The notes beneath the pieces were generated by a model. That model searched no databases. It was given only the letters and a program-made list of their open reading frames with translations, and had not been told where the DNA came from. From NCBI RefSeq assembly GCF_947286155.1, contig NZ_CAMYPD010000045.1:1-20158 (forward strand): DNA of 20,158 bases, in the 5' to 3' direction. The stretch's first letter is position 1, and each line of letters starts with the position of its first letter. The translations under genes and the position numbers were made by a program. Of the stretch, positions 13,160 through 20,111 are shown one piece after another. Source of the DNA: an uncultured Tessaracoccus sp. (lineage in GTDB: Bacteria > Actinomycetota > Actinomycetes > Propionibacteriales > Propionibacteriaceae).

Positions 13160-14338
13160 GTGGCCAAACCCAAAACCCCGCCTCCCTCGCCGACGCAGAT
13201 GCTGGTGCTGCTCGGCATCGGGCTGCTCTTCGCCGGCCTGGCGATCTACCCAGCGGGGATGGCCTTCGCGTTCGGGCACCCGCACCTGACGGGCATCGTC
13301 GTATTCTCCGCGCTCACCTGCGTGATCCTCGCGGGCGGTCTCGTCGGCCTCAGCCGCGTGCACGACCTCAGCCGGCCCGCCCGAGACCTCCACGTCGACG
13401 CACTGATCTTCCTGCTGGCCGTGACCGTGCCATGGGCGATGGTGATCGTCGAATCCCCTGACGCGTCGTACTTCCTCACCGCGCTGGCGCTGCTCACGTC
13501 GTGGCTGCTTCCGCCCATCGCCGGTGCCATCGCGACGGCAATCGTCGCGGGATTCACCGTCGCCGGCCAGGTGTTCCACCACGGACTGACTGCGGGCACC
13601 GTCGTCGGGCCCATCGTGGTGGCGGTGCTGATCGTCGCCTTCGTGGCGATGATCCGGATGGTGTACCGCTCGTCGGATGCTTCGAAGGTGCTGCTAGTGA
13701 AACTCCGTGCGAGCCAGGCGGAAACGACGCGGGCCGAACGTGAAGCGGGCCGCCTCGCGGAGCGCGCCAGGATTGGGCGCGACCTGCACGACACCGTCGC
13801 GCAATCCCTGTCAAGCATCCAGCTCCTCCTCCAAGCCGCCGAGCGCGCGACGGACGCAGACCAGGTGCGGGCGCACCTGGCGTTGGCGCGCGACACCGCC
13901 CAGGCGTCGCTCGCCGAGACGCGGGCGTTCATCGGGGAACTCACGCCTCCAGATCTCGTCGACACCGGACTGGCGCCCGCGCTGCGCCGCCTCGCCCACG
14001 ACGCCAGTGTGCCCACGAAGTTCGCCGTCGAAGGTGAACCCCGCATTCTGGACGCGAGCGACGAAACCGCGCTGTTTCGCGTTGCTCAGGAGTCACTGCG
14101 CAACGTCGAAGCCCACGCGGACGCCCAGCACTGCCAGATCACGCTCATCTACGAGAGTGAGGAAGTAGCCTTGGAAGTCGACGACGACGGCCGCGGTTTC
14201 GACGTCGACGCTGCCGCTCACAAGGGCCGATTCGGTTTGCAGGGCATGCGCTCGCGCATCGAGGAGTTGGGCGGGACGCTCGCCATCGTCTCGTCAGGCG
14301 ACGACGGCACTCTCGTTGCCGCCAGAGTCCCCGCCTGA
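13160..14338 (+). CDS. NarL-type sensor histidine kinase (HisKA_3)
   Basis: The protein has 392 residues from GTG 13160; the frame is open further upstream to 13058, but that part reads through the promoter region. The N-terminal half has about five to six membrane helices (residues 14-170). A coiled linker (RASQAETTRAEREAGRLAE) leads to the dimerisation helix with phospho-accepting His210 in GRDLHDTVAQ. The ATPase domain shows an N-box variant (ESLRNVEAHADA), the G1 motif DDDGRGFD and GLQGMRSRIEELGG. No large external sensor domain exists, so it probably senses membrane or transporter state. The response regulator follows after 12 bp. The ABC transporter on the opposite strand is the likely target, as in transporter-coupled two-component systems. 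Confidence 0.93.
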   Translation: MAKPKTPPPSPTQMLVLLGIGLLFAGLAIYPAGMAFAFGHPHLTGIVVFSALTCVILAGGLVGLSRVHDLSRPARDLHVDALIFLLAVTVPWAMVIVESPDASYFLTALALLTSWLLPPIAGAIATAIVAGFTVAGQVFHHGLTAGTVVGPIVVAVLIVAFVAMIRMVYRSSDASKVLLVKLRASQAETTRAEREAGRLAERARIGRDLHDTVAQSLSSIQLLLQAAERATDADQVRAHLALARDTAQASLAETRAFIGELTPPDLVDTGLAPALRRLAHDASVPTKFAVEGEPRILDASDETALFRVAQESLRNVEAHADAQHCQITLIYESEEVALEVDDDGRGFDVDAAAHKGRFGLQGMRSRIEELGGTLAIVSSGDDGTLVAARVPA

Positions 14339-14350
14339 GAGGAGCCGAGC

Positions 14351-14971
14351 ATGATACGCATCCTGATTGCCGACGATCACCCCATCGTGCGTGCCGGCTT
14401 GCGCGCCGTGTTCGAAGCCGAGCCCGATCTCGAGGTGGTGGGGGAGGTCGATCGAGCGCTCGACGCCGTCGACCGGGCGAAGGTCGGTGGCATCGACCTC
14501 ATCACCATGGACCTCCGGTTCCCGTCCGGCCCGTCAGGCGTCGACGCCGTCGAACGCATCCAGGCCCTCGACCATCCGCCCGCTGTACTCGTCCTCACGA
14601 ACTACGACACCGACACCGACATTCTGCGCGCCGTGGAAGCCGGCGCCGGCGGCTACCTGTTGAAGGATTCACCCGCCGACGTGCTCGTCCGCGGGGTGCG
14701 CGACGCGGTGGCCGGGCGCCCAGTGCTGGCGCCGGCAGTGGCGTCGAAGTTGATGCATCGGTTGCGCACACCGTCACTGCAACTCACCGCCAGGGAGCGC
14801 GACGTGCTGCAGTGCCTCGACCGCGGCCTGAGTAACCAAGCCATCAGCGCTGAGCTTTTTCTCAGCCGGGCGACTGTGAAATCGCACCTGGCAAGGCTGT
14901 ACTCCAAGCTTGGGGTCTCCAGCAGGACGGCAGCCCTTGCGAAAGCCAGGGAACAAGGTCTGCTGAACTGA
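14351..14971 (+). CDS. NarL/FixJ-family response regulator
   Basis: The protein has 206 residues from ATG 14351 with GAGAGGAG a few bases upstream. The receiver domain has the acidic pair Asp8/Asp9, phospho-acceptor Asp54 (MDLRF), Thr83 and Lys105 (LLKDS). The C-terminal LuxR-type helix-turn-helix starts at about residue 144: LTARERDVLQCL, then GLSNQAISAELF, then TVKSHLARLYSKLGV. It receives phosphate from the kinase encoded 12 bp upstream and most likely regulates the divergent FtsX/ATPase operon. The gene is followed by a long palindromic element at 14999 that may also end transcription. Confidence 0.95.
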   Translation: MIRILIADDHPIVRAGLRAVFEAEPDLEVVGEVDRALDAVDRAKVGGIDLITMDLRFPSGPSGVDAVERIQALDHPPAVLVLTNYDTDTDILRAVEAGAGGYLLKDSPADVLVRGVRDAVAGRPVLAPAVASKLMHRLRTPSLQLTARERDVLQCLDRGLSNQAISAELFLSRATVKSHLARLYSKLGVSSRTAALAKAREQGLLN

Positions 14972-14998
14972 GCGATCAGTAGGACGGGGGCGCCGCGA

Positions 14999-15129
14999 AA
15001 AGTGACCGTTATCCTCCACAGCTGCACCATTTCCCGCCAATACGGGGAAGATTTGCCGCGCGTGGAGGATAACGGTCACTTTATGGTTGGTCACCGCCGC
15101 CAGTGGCGTCTGCATAGACTGTGCCCATG
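14999..15129 (+). repeat. Hairpin-plus-promoter repeat, copy 1
   Basis: A 21-bp perfect inverted repeat (arms 14999-15019 and 15062-15082, starting AAAGTGACCG) encloses a 42-bp loop. A conserved stretch then runs to the -10 box TAGACT (15115-15120), six bases and ATG 15127. The whole ~130 bp recurs at 15894-16024 with a few substitutions, including paired regions that keep the hairpin. It supplies the promoter and start codon of the MOSC gene. Confidence 0.85.
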
Positions 15130-15900
15130 CTCGCGTGCTTGGCGTGGCAGCATGGCGACGTGAGCATTCCATCGTTCCCCGTGGTGAGTTTCGGCTACGC
15201 CCCTATCAAGGGCATTCGGCATGAGCCGAGGTCCGTCGACGTCGACGCGCTCGGCCCGGTAGGGGACCGGCGTTGGTGTCTCGTCGACGATCAGCTCAAA
15301 GTACTGCGTACGGTGCAGCATCTTGAACTGCTGGCGGTGCGCGCGCACCGAATCGAGCAGCTCACCGTCGAGTTCCCGGGCGGAACGACGGTGGTGTCCT
15401 CGCCGCAGCCCACCGGCGAGCAGTGCACGGTTGACTACTGGAAACGCATGGTTCCTGCGACGTTTGCGCCGTCGGAGCTGGATGCTGCATTCAGCGACTA
15501 CCTGGGCATACCCGTGCGCCTCGCTCAGCCCGAGCGAGGCGCCATCGTGTATGGAAGCCCCATCTCCATCATCACGACAGCGAGTGTGCGCGACCTGGGC
15601 ACACGCCTGCAGACAGCAGATTTCCTCGACCAGGCGGCTCGCTTTCGTGCCACCTACCTGCTGGACCACGACGAGGCCTACGCGGAAGATGCGTGGCGTG
15701 GCAAGGTAATTCGTCTGGGTGAGGTGCTCGTGGAGGTGACTGGCGCCATCGGGCGCTGTGCAGTGATCGATGCACATCCCACGACAGGCCAACGTGACCT
15801 TCGCGTGCTGCGCACGCTCGCGGGCTATCGCCCGCGCAACGACGCGGGAGAACCCTGCTTCGGCGTGCAGGGTCGCGTGGTGGGTATCAGCAAAATCTGA
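15127..15900 (+). CDS. MOSC-domain protein (molybdenum cofactor sulfurase-like)
   Basis: The protein has 257 residues from ATG 15127, chosen because a -10 box TAGACT sits six bases upstream; GTG 15160 is an alternative. The N-terminal part is the MOSC_N beta-barrel (YAPIKGIRHEPRSVDVDALG, then GDRRWCLVDD). The C-terminal MOSC domain has FRATYLLDHDEAYAEDAW, RGKVIRLGEVLVEVTGAIGR, the conserved Cys of RC, then HPTTGQRDL. MOSC proteins bind or carry sulfur on a conserved Cys for molybdenum-cofactor enzymes; the bacterial YcbX/YiiM members reduce N-hydroxylated compounds. A precise role here is not fixed. The stop codon TGA lies inside the second hairpin repeat. Both flanks are copies of the same ~130-bp element, suggesting the gene was inserted or exchanged between them. 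Confidence 0.85.
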   Translation: MLACLAWQHGDVSIPSFPVVSFGYAPIKGIRHEPRSVDVDALGPVGDRRWCLVDDQLKVLRTVQHLELLAVRAHRIEQLTVEFPGGTTVVSSPQPTGEQCTVDYWKRMVPATFAPSELDAAFSDYLGIPVRLAQPERGAIVYGSPISIITTASVRDLGTRLQTADFLDQAARFRATYLLDHDEAYAEDAWRGKVIRLGEVLVEVTGAIGRCAVIDAHPTTGQRDLRVLRTLAGYRPRNDAGEPCFGVQGRVVGISKI

Positions 15901-16024
15901 CCGTTATCCTCCACAGCTGCATTATTTCCCGCCTATATGGGGAAGATTTGCCGCGCGTGGAGGATAACGGTCACTTGTTGGTTGGTCACCGCCGTCAGCG
16001 GCGTCTGCATAGACTGTGCGCATG
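15894..16024 (+). repeat. Hairpin-plus-promoter repeat, copy 2
   Basis: This is the second copy of the element at 14999, 895 bp downstream. Arms of 17 bp (15898-15914 and 15957-15973) are perfect and include the MOSC stop codon. The -10 box TAGACT is at 16010-16015 and ATG follows six bases later at 16022. Differences from copy 1 lie mainly in the loop and in a second small hairpin, CGCCG TCAG CGGCG. Confidence 0.85.
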
Positions 16025-16108
16025 ATGGACGCCCCTGATGCGACGCCTCCGCAGCGGCCCGAACCAATCGCACCCGGCGCATGTTGTGCGGAGGTCACCC
16101 ACCGATGA
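16022..16108 (+). CDS. Leader ORF of 28 codons upstream of the GT-C-like gene
   Basis: ATG 16022 sits six bases after TAGACT in the repeat element and opens a 28-codon frame (MMDAPDATPPQRPEPIAPGA, then CCAEVTHR). Its TGA overlaps the ATG of the next gene (ATGA at 16105-16108). A leaderless transcript would therefore translate this peptide first and hand ribosomes to the GT-C-like gene. The peptide has no recognisable domain and may exist only for coupling. Two adjacent cysteines are noted but not interpreted. Confidence 0.4.
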   Translation: MMDAPDATPPQRPEPIAPGACCAEVTHR

Positions 16109-17265
16109 ATCGAGGCAGGTCGACAGCATCGGCAACAGGCGGGTGGGCTATCTCGTGGCTCACGGGCGCCATCGCAGCCGTGGTGGCGCTCCTCACACAG
16201 GTGAGTTCGCGCTGGGGCGTGTTCCACCCGAGCCTGCTGCTGAACGTCGCAGATACCGACGCCATCGTGCCCCGCATCGCGGCAGTCGACCCATCCTTCC
16301 AATTCACCACCACGCACGACCACTACGACGGCGTCTACCTCTGGGCCATGGCGACGGACCCCTTCGCGGCAGCAGGAGGCTCGCACGAGCTCATCGACTT
16401 GGCGGCCTACCGCTACGGCCATCCTCTCTACTCCTGGATTGCGGGAGCACTGAGCCTCGGCCACGCACCGGCCCTGCCGTGGATCTTTTGGGTGCTCAGC
16501 CTCGTGTCGATGATGGGCGCGGCAGTGGCGGTCTCGCGGCTTGCCGTACGGCTTGGTGGGTCGCCGTGGCTCGGCCTCATCGTGGCGTGCAGCCCCGGGT
16601 TACTGTTCAGCGCCTCGACCGCGCTCACCGAACCCGCACAGCTATTTCTCGTGGCGCTGCTGTGCCTGCGCTGGATTGACCAACGCACGAGCCTCATCGA
16701 AATTGCCGTGCTCACCGCCGCTATGTGCCTACTCAAAGAGCCGCTCGTGCTGGTCGCCGTCGCCCTCGGCTTGAGCGGACTCATCCACGGCATACGCGCA
16801 CGCAACATCGAGTGGAGCCGCCTGTTCGCGCTGCTCGCCGGGCCCGTGGCGCTGGGTGCGTGGCTGCTGTTCATCCGCGGGCGCTTCGCCGCCGAGCAAA
16901 AGACGTACGACGACGGAAACCTCGGCCGCCCGATCGACGGATGGCTGGAAACCTTCCGGTTCGCCACTAGTCTGCGCTTCGGCGACGCCATGCAGTCACA
17001 GATCGGCTCGACGGCGGTGCCTGGCCTGATGGCGACGGCGGCCGTCCTGGCGATCGCGTCGACGGTGGGTCTTCGCAGGCTTGACGCGCTCGGCCTCATC
17101 GTCGTGCTCCAGACGGCGCTGGTGGCATGTCTCGGATGGCGCACCCTGCTCTACCCTCACGAGATGTTCCGTATTCCGTCGGTGCCGGTGGCGCTCGCCG
17201 TCCTGCTCCTGGGAGTGACGATGACCTCCAAACGAGGCGCCCCGACGCAGGCGAACTCATCGTGA
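16105..17265 (+). CDS. Multi-pass membrane protein, GT-C glycosyltransferase-like
   Basis: The protein has 386 residues from ATG 16105, with GGAGG at 16090-16094 (10 bases upstream) and overlap with the leader ORF; ATG 16081 is a weaker alternative. A first helix at about 15-32 is followed by an extracytoplasmic loop containing TTHDHYDGVYLWAMATDPF (residues 69-87) and AAYRYGHPLYSWIAGALSLG. About eight more hydrophobic segments follow. Mannosyltransferase-like GT-C proteins of Actinobacteria share an early loop with an acidic residue and a YDG-x-x-Y...YRY-x-x-x-LYP pattern; they use polyprenyl-phosphate sugars outside the membrane. I infer this role; a catalytic DxD or DD was not found, so it could be another polytopic protein. 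Confidence 0.7.
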   Translation: MNRGRSTASATGGWAISWLTGAIAAVVALLTQVSSRWGVFHPSLLLNVADTDAIVPRIAAVDPSFQFTTTHDHYDGVYLWAMATDPFAAAGGSHELIDLAAYRYGHPLYSWIAGALSLGHAPALPWIFWVLSLVSMMGAAVAVSRLAVRLGGSPWLGLIVACSPGLLFSASTALTEPAQLFLVALLCLRWIDQRTSLIEIAVLTAAMCLLKEPLVLVAVALGLSGLIHGIRARNIEWSRLFALLAGPVALGAWLLFIRGRFAAEQKTYDDGNLGRPIDGWLETFRFATSLRFGDAMQSQIGSTAVPGLMATAAVLAIASTVGLRRLDALGLIVVLQTALVACLGWRTLLYPHEMFRIPSVPVALAVLLLGVTMTSKRGAPTQANSS

Positions 17266-17386
17266 AGAAGCTAGCCAGCGGCGAATCGTCGGCTGAAGGT
17301 TGCTTGAAACACGGCTGCCCGCAAGCAGGATAGTGGCCCCAGCTAGGCTTGGAGCCACACGTTTCCGTCACGCGAAGGAGCCACAA

Positions 17387-18796
17387 GTGGCAGAGCACAC
17401 TCGTACTGAATCCGACTCGATGGGCACCGTTGAGGTCGCTGCCGACCGCTACTGGGGAGCCCAGACCGAGCGGTCCCTCCACAACTTCGATATCGGCCGC
17501 GAAACCTTCGTCTGGGGCCGCCCCATGGTGAAGGCCCTCGGCACGCTGAAGAAGGCCGCCGCCCTCGCCAATGCTGAGCTGGGCGAGCTGCCACAGGACG
17601 TGGCCGACCTCATCGCCAAGGCTGGCGACGAGGTGATCGCTGGCGATCTCGACGACCACTTCCCGCTGGTCGTGTTCCAGACCGGGTCTGGCACCCAGTC
17701 GAACATGAACGTCAACGAGGTCATCTCCAACCGCGCCATCGAGCTGGCCGGCGGCGAGAAGGGCTCGAAGACGCCGGTGCACCCGAACGACCACGTCAAC
17801 CGCGGCCAGTCGTCGAACGACACCTTCCCGACGGCCATGCACATCGCCGTCGTGAACGAGCTGCACGCCATGTACCCGCGCGTGCGCCAGCTGCGCGACA
17901 CCCTCGACAAGAAGGCCAAGGAGTTCGACGACATCATCATGGTGGGCCGCACCCACCTGCAGGACGCCACCCCCATCCGGCTGAGCCAAGTGTTCTCCGG
18001 CTGGGTTGCGCAGATCGACTTCGCGCTCGAGGGCATCGAGTACGCCGACTCCCGCGCCCGTGAACTCGCGATCGGCGGCACCGCCGTCGGTACCGGCCTC
18101 AACGCCCACCCGAAGTTCGGCGAGCTCACCGCGAAGAAGATTTCGGAAGAAACCGGCATCGACTTCAAGCAGGCCGACAACCTCTTCGCTGCGCTCGGCG
18201 CCCACGACGCGCTCGTCCTCGTCTCGGGCGCGCTGCGCGTGCTCGGTGATGCCCTCATGAAGATCGCTAACGACGTGCGCTGGTACGCATCCGGCCCGCG
18301 CAACGGCATCGGCGAGCTCCTCATCCCCGAGAACGAGCCCGGCTCGTCGATCATGCCCGGCAAGGTGAACCCCACCCAGTGCGAGGCCATGACGATGGTG
18401 GCGACGAAGGTGTTCGGCAATGACGCCACCGTCGGGTTCGCCGGTTCGCAGGGTAACTTCCAGCTCAACGTGTACAAGCCCGTCATGGCCTGGTGCGTGC
18501 TGGAATCCATCCAGCTCCTCGGTGACGCTTGCGTCTCCTTCGACGAGCACTGCGCCTACGGCATCGAGCCCAACCGTGAGAAGATCCAGGAAAACCTGGA
18601 CACCAACCTCATGCAGGTGACGGCGCTCAACCGCCACATCGGCTACGACAAGGCCTCGCAGATCGCCAAGAATGCGCACAAGAAGGGGCTGTCGCTGCGT
18701 GAGTCCGCGCTCGAACTGGGGTTCCTGACTGACGAGCAGTTCGACGAGTGGGTGGTGCCCGCTGACATGACCCACCCCAGCGCTGCCGACGAGTGA
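17387..18796 (+). CDS. fumC: Fumarate hydratase, class II
   Basis: The protein has 469 residues from GTG 17387, with AAGGAG at 17375-17380. It catalyses reversible hydration of fumarate to L-malate in the citric acid cycle, in the cytosol as a homotetramer. Family motifs are intact: GSGTQSNMN (100-108), HPNDHVNRGQSSND (132-145) and GRTHLQDATP with the proton-relay His. The flexible catalytic loop GSSIMPGKVNP is at about 319-329 and contains the catalytic Ser. GKVNPTQCEA favours fumarase over aspartate ammonia-lyase, which shares the fold. The first ~10 residues match the usual short N-terminal tail ahead of DSMGTVEVAADRYWGAQT. It is a single-gene transcription unit ended by a GC-rich hairpin. 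Confidence 0.97.
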   Translation: MAEHTRTESDSMGTVEVAADRYWGAQTERSLHNFDIGRETFVWGRPMVKALGTLKKAAALANAELGELPQDVADLIAKAGDEVIAGDLDDHFPLVVFQTGSGTQSNMNVNEVISNRAIELAGGEKGSKTPVHPNDHVNRGQSSNDTFPTAMHIAVVNELHAMYPRVRQLRDTLDKKAKEFDDIIMVGRTHLQDATPIRLSQVFSGWVAQIDFALEGIEYADSRARELAIGGTAVGTGLNAHPKFGELTAKKISEETGIDFKQADNLFAALGAHDALVLVSGALRVLGDALMKIANDVRWYASGPRNGIGELLIPENEPGSSIMPGKVNPTQCEAMTMVATKVFGNDATVGFAGSQGNFQLNVYKPVMAWCVLESIQLLGDACVSFDEHCAYGIEPNREKIQENLDTNLMQVTALNRHIGYDKASQIAKNAHKKGLSLRESALELGFLTDEQFDEWVVPADMTHPSAADE

Positions 18797-18819
18797 TCGT
18801 CGCGACGCAGTAACCACCG

Positions 18820-18863
18820 GCGGAGCCGTGGGCCGACCTCAGCGTCGCGCTCCACGGCTCCGC
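18820..18863 (+). terminator. Hairpin after fumC
   Basis: GCGGAGCCGTGG (18820-18831) pairs perfectly with 18852-18863 across a 20-bp loop. There is no T run, so it may act as a non-canonical terminator or 3' end stabiliser, as is common in high-GC Actinobacteria. It lies 23 bp after the fumC stop. Confidence 0.55.
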
Positions 18864-18940
18864 TACGTTGTCTACCATCTGCACGTCGAGCACTGAGTGG
18901 GCAGCGTGTAACGACGTGGCGCTCGCCGGAGTTGCGCCCG

Positions 18941-18946
18941 TAGAAT
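18941..18946 (+). promoter_or_regulatory. -10 box of a leaderless promoter
   Basis: TAGAAT is followed by six bases and ATG 18953, the same spacing as at 10779, 15115 and 16010. No Shine-Dalgarno sequence precedes the ATG. Confidence 0.55.
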
Positions 18947-18952
18947 GGGCGC

Positions 18953-19303
18953 ATGGCTGAGAACCACGACGAGCGCATGGCGCGAGTGCGAGACAACGAA
19001 CAGCGGCTCGCGGCAATCACGGAACTCAACGACGATCTCTGGACCGTCGACGAACGACTCGAAGCCGCATGGGCCGCACTCGAGCCCCTCATGGAGTACT
19101 ACGAGGGCCAGTGGCGCGAAGACTTCGAGCTGCTCGACGGCACCCCCGACGGCGAGTACGGCGTCTTCAGCGAAGACGGGGTGTGGAACGAGATGGGCCG
19201 GTTTTACGAGGCGACGAAGCACATCGCGGAGGTGTCGAAGCGCCTGGTCGACGCGTACGAACGCCCCACCCGTGAAGCCGAGGAAGACAGCGCGGAGGCG
19301 TAG
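18953..19303 (+). CDS. DUF4298-like protein
   Basis: The protein has 116 residues, acidic and mostly helical, from ATG 18953 supported by the leaderless-type promoter. The N-terminal coiled coil (RMARVRDNEQRLAAITELND, then TVDERLEAAWAALEPLMEYY) is followed by GQWREDFELLDGTPDGEYGV and LSEDG-like VFSEDGVWNEMGRFYE. The central pattern YY-x-G-x-W-x-x-D-F/Y followed by GV-x-SEDG-x-(W/Y)N is what I remember of the DUF4298 family. The molecular function of that family is not known to me. No signal peptide or membrane helix exists, so it is cytosolic. It does not appear to share an operon with the lipoprotein downstream, because a palindrome separates them. Confidence 0.8.
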   Translation: MAENHDERMARVRDNEQRLAAITELNDDLWTVDERLEAAWAALEPLMEYYEGQWREDFELLDGTPDGEYGVFSEDGVWNEMGRFYEATKHIAEVSKRLVDAYERPTREAEEDSAEA

Positions 19304-19317
19304 TTTCGCACCTGAGC

Positions 19318-19334
19318 CGCGTGGACTCCACGCG
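19318..19334. promoter_or_regulatory. 17-bp perfect palindrome
   Basis: CGCGTGGACTCCACGCG is an 8-1-8 perfect palindrome 14 bp after the DUF4298-like gene and about 30 bp before the lipoprotein start. It could be an operator for the lipoprotein gene or a small terminator hairpin. CCACGC recurs at 19337-19342. Confidence 0.4.
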
Positions 19335-19364
19335 ATCCACGCTTAGGGATGAAAGAGAGCAATG

Positions 19365-19790
19365 ATGAGGAAACCACTCGCCGCCTTGGGGGCAGCCACA
19401 TTGATGCTGGGTGCATGTGGCGCTGAAGAAACGCCCACGATCCAACCGATGACGCTCAGCGTGGTGTGCAAAACCGTGAGCGGCTGGCCTGGCCCTGATG
19501 GCGAGACTCCCAAACCTGCGAAGCCGAAGACCGCGACGCTACGCGATCTCCAGGAAGGAGACGAGGTCACCATCCGCATCCTCACCGGTGAGCTGACGAT
19601 CAAGGTGAAAAAAGTGGATGGAGACGACGTCAAATTCAGGATGAGTGACGCCCTCGCCCCGAGGGTGGACGGACGTGGCTACGACTTACACAATCCCAAA
19701 CGCTCGTTCCGACTCTCGCGCGGTGAGACCGCGGAGTTCTCGACGCCGACCATGGATGTCAGCACGACGTGCAAGTTCACCCTTGAGTAA
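19365..19790 (+). CDS. Small putative lipoprotein
   Basis: The protein has 141 residues from ATG 19365; ATG 19362 is also possible, but AGAGAG at 19354-19359 is better spaced for the second. The signal peptide ends in the lipobox LGAC (Cys near 18). The mature region has two further cysteines (VVCKTV near its start and TTCKF at the end), likely bridged. It contains LRDLQEGDEVTIRIL, VKKVDGDDVKFR and RSFRLSRGETAEFSTP, suggesting an all-beta fold. I do not recognise the family. The stop TAA overlaps the probable TTG start of the downstream kinase gene, so the two may be coupled. Confidence 0.75.
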   Translation: MRKPLAALGAATLMLGACGAEETPTIQPMTLSVVCKTVSGWPGPDGETPKPAKPKTATLRDLQEGDEVTIRILTGELTIKVKKVDGDDVKFRMSDALAPRVDGRGYDLHNPKRSFRLSRGETAEFSTPTMDVSTTCKFTLE

Positions 19791-20111
19791 CCCACGCAGC
19801 AGCACGGTCGTCTTGCTGTGCGGGCTCACGTGCTCGGGCAAGAGCACGCTCGCACGGCAACTCGCCGAGCAAGGGTTCGTGTGGCTCTCGATGGACCAGG
19901 ACGCCTGGGACGCCGGATGCCGCGAGCAGCCGCTGCCGCCGGCGGTGCAGCGCCAGATCAAGGTGGAACACAAGCGGCGGGTGAGGGAGCTCGTCGCAGC
20001 GGGACGTAACGTGGTGCTGGACTACGCACTGGTATCCCGGGCGCGCCGTGACGAGTATCGCGCCCTCGCTGAGGACGCCGGGGCGCGCGTCGTGTTGGTG
20101 CACCTGAACGT
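19783..20111 (+). CDS. P-loop kinase of the zeta/AAA type (3' partial)
   Basis: The frame starts at TTG 19783, overlapping the lipoprotein stop by 8 bp, and is cut by the end of genomic sequence at 20111, leaving about 109 residues. Walker A is GLTCSGKST (residues about 14-22). It is followed by LARQLAEQGFVWLSMDQDAW, an acidic segment typical of kinases that bind a phosphate acceptor. EHKRRVRELVAAGRNVVLDY then carries the Walker B-like Asp, and a strand VVLVHLNV ends the fragment. This layout matches small ATP-dependent kinases such as AAA_33/zeta-like or gluconate kinase relatives; substrate cannot be told. The open frame continues into adapter sequence to 20158, and those residues are not biological. 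Confidence 0.8.

Noticed and set aside
14999..15977. The bracketed MOSC gene as an insertion sequence
   Set aside because: The flanking repeats are direct, contain their own hairpins and promoter, and the gene between them is a MOSC protein, not a transposase. No target-site duplication is seen.
17096..18817. 573-codon open frame on the minus strand opposite fumC
   Set aside because: It is fully antisense to a strongly conserved fumarase. Long antisense frames are expected opposite high-GC genes, and its sequence is low-complexity with no recognisable domain.
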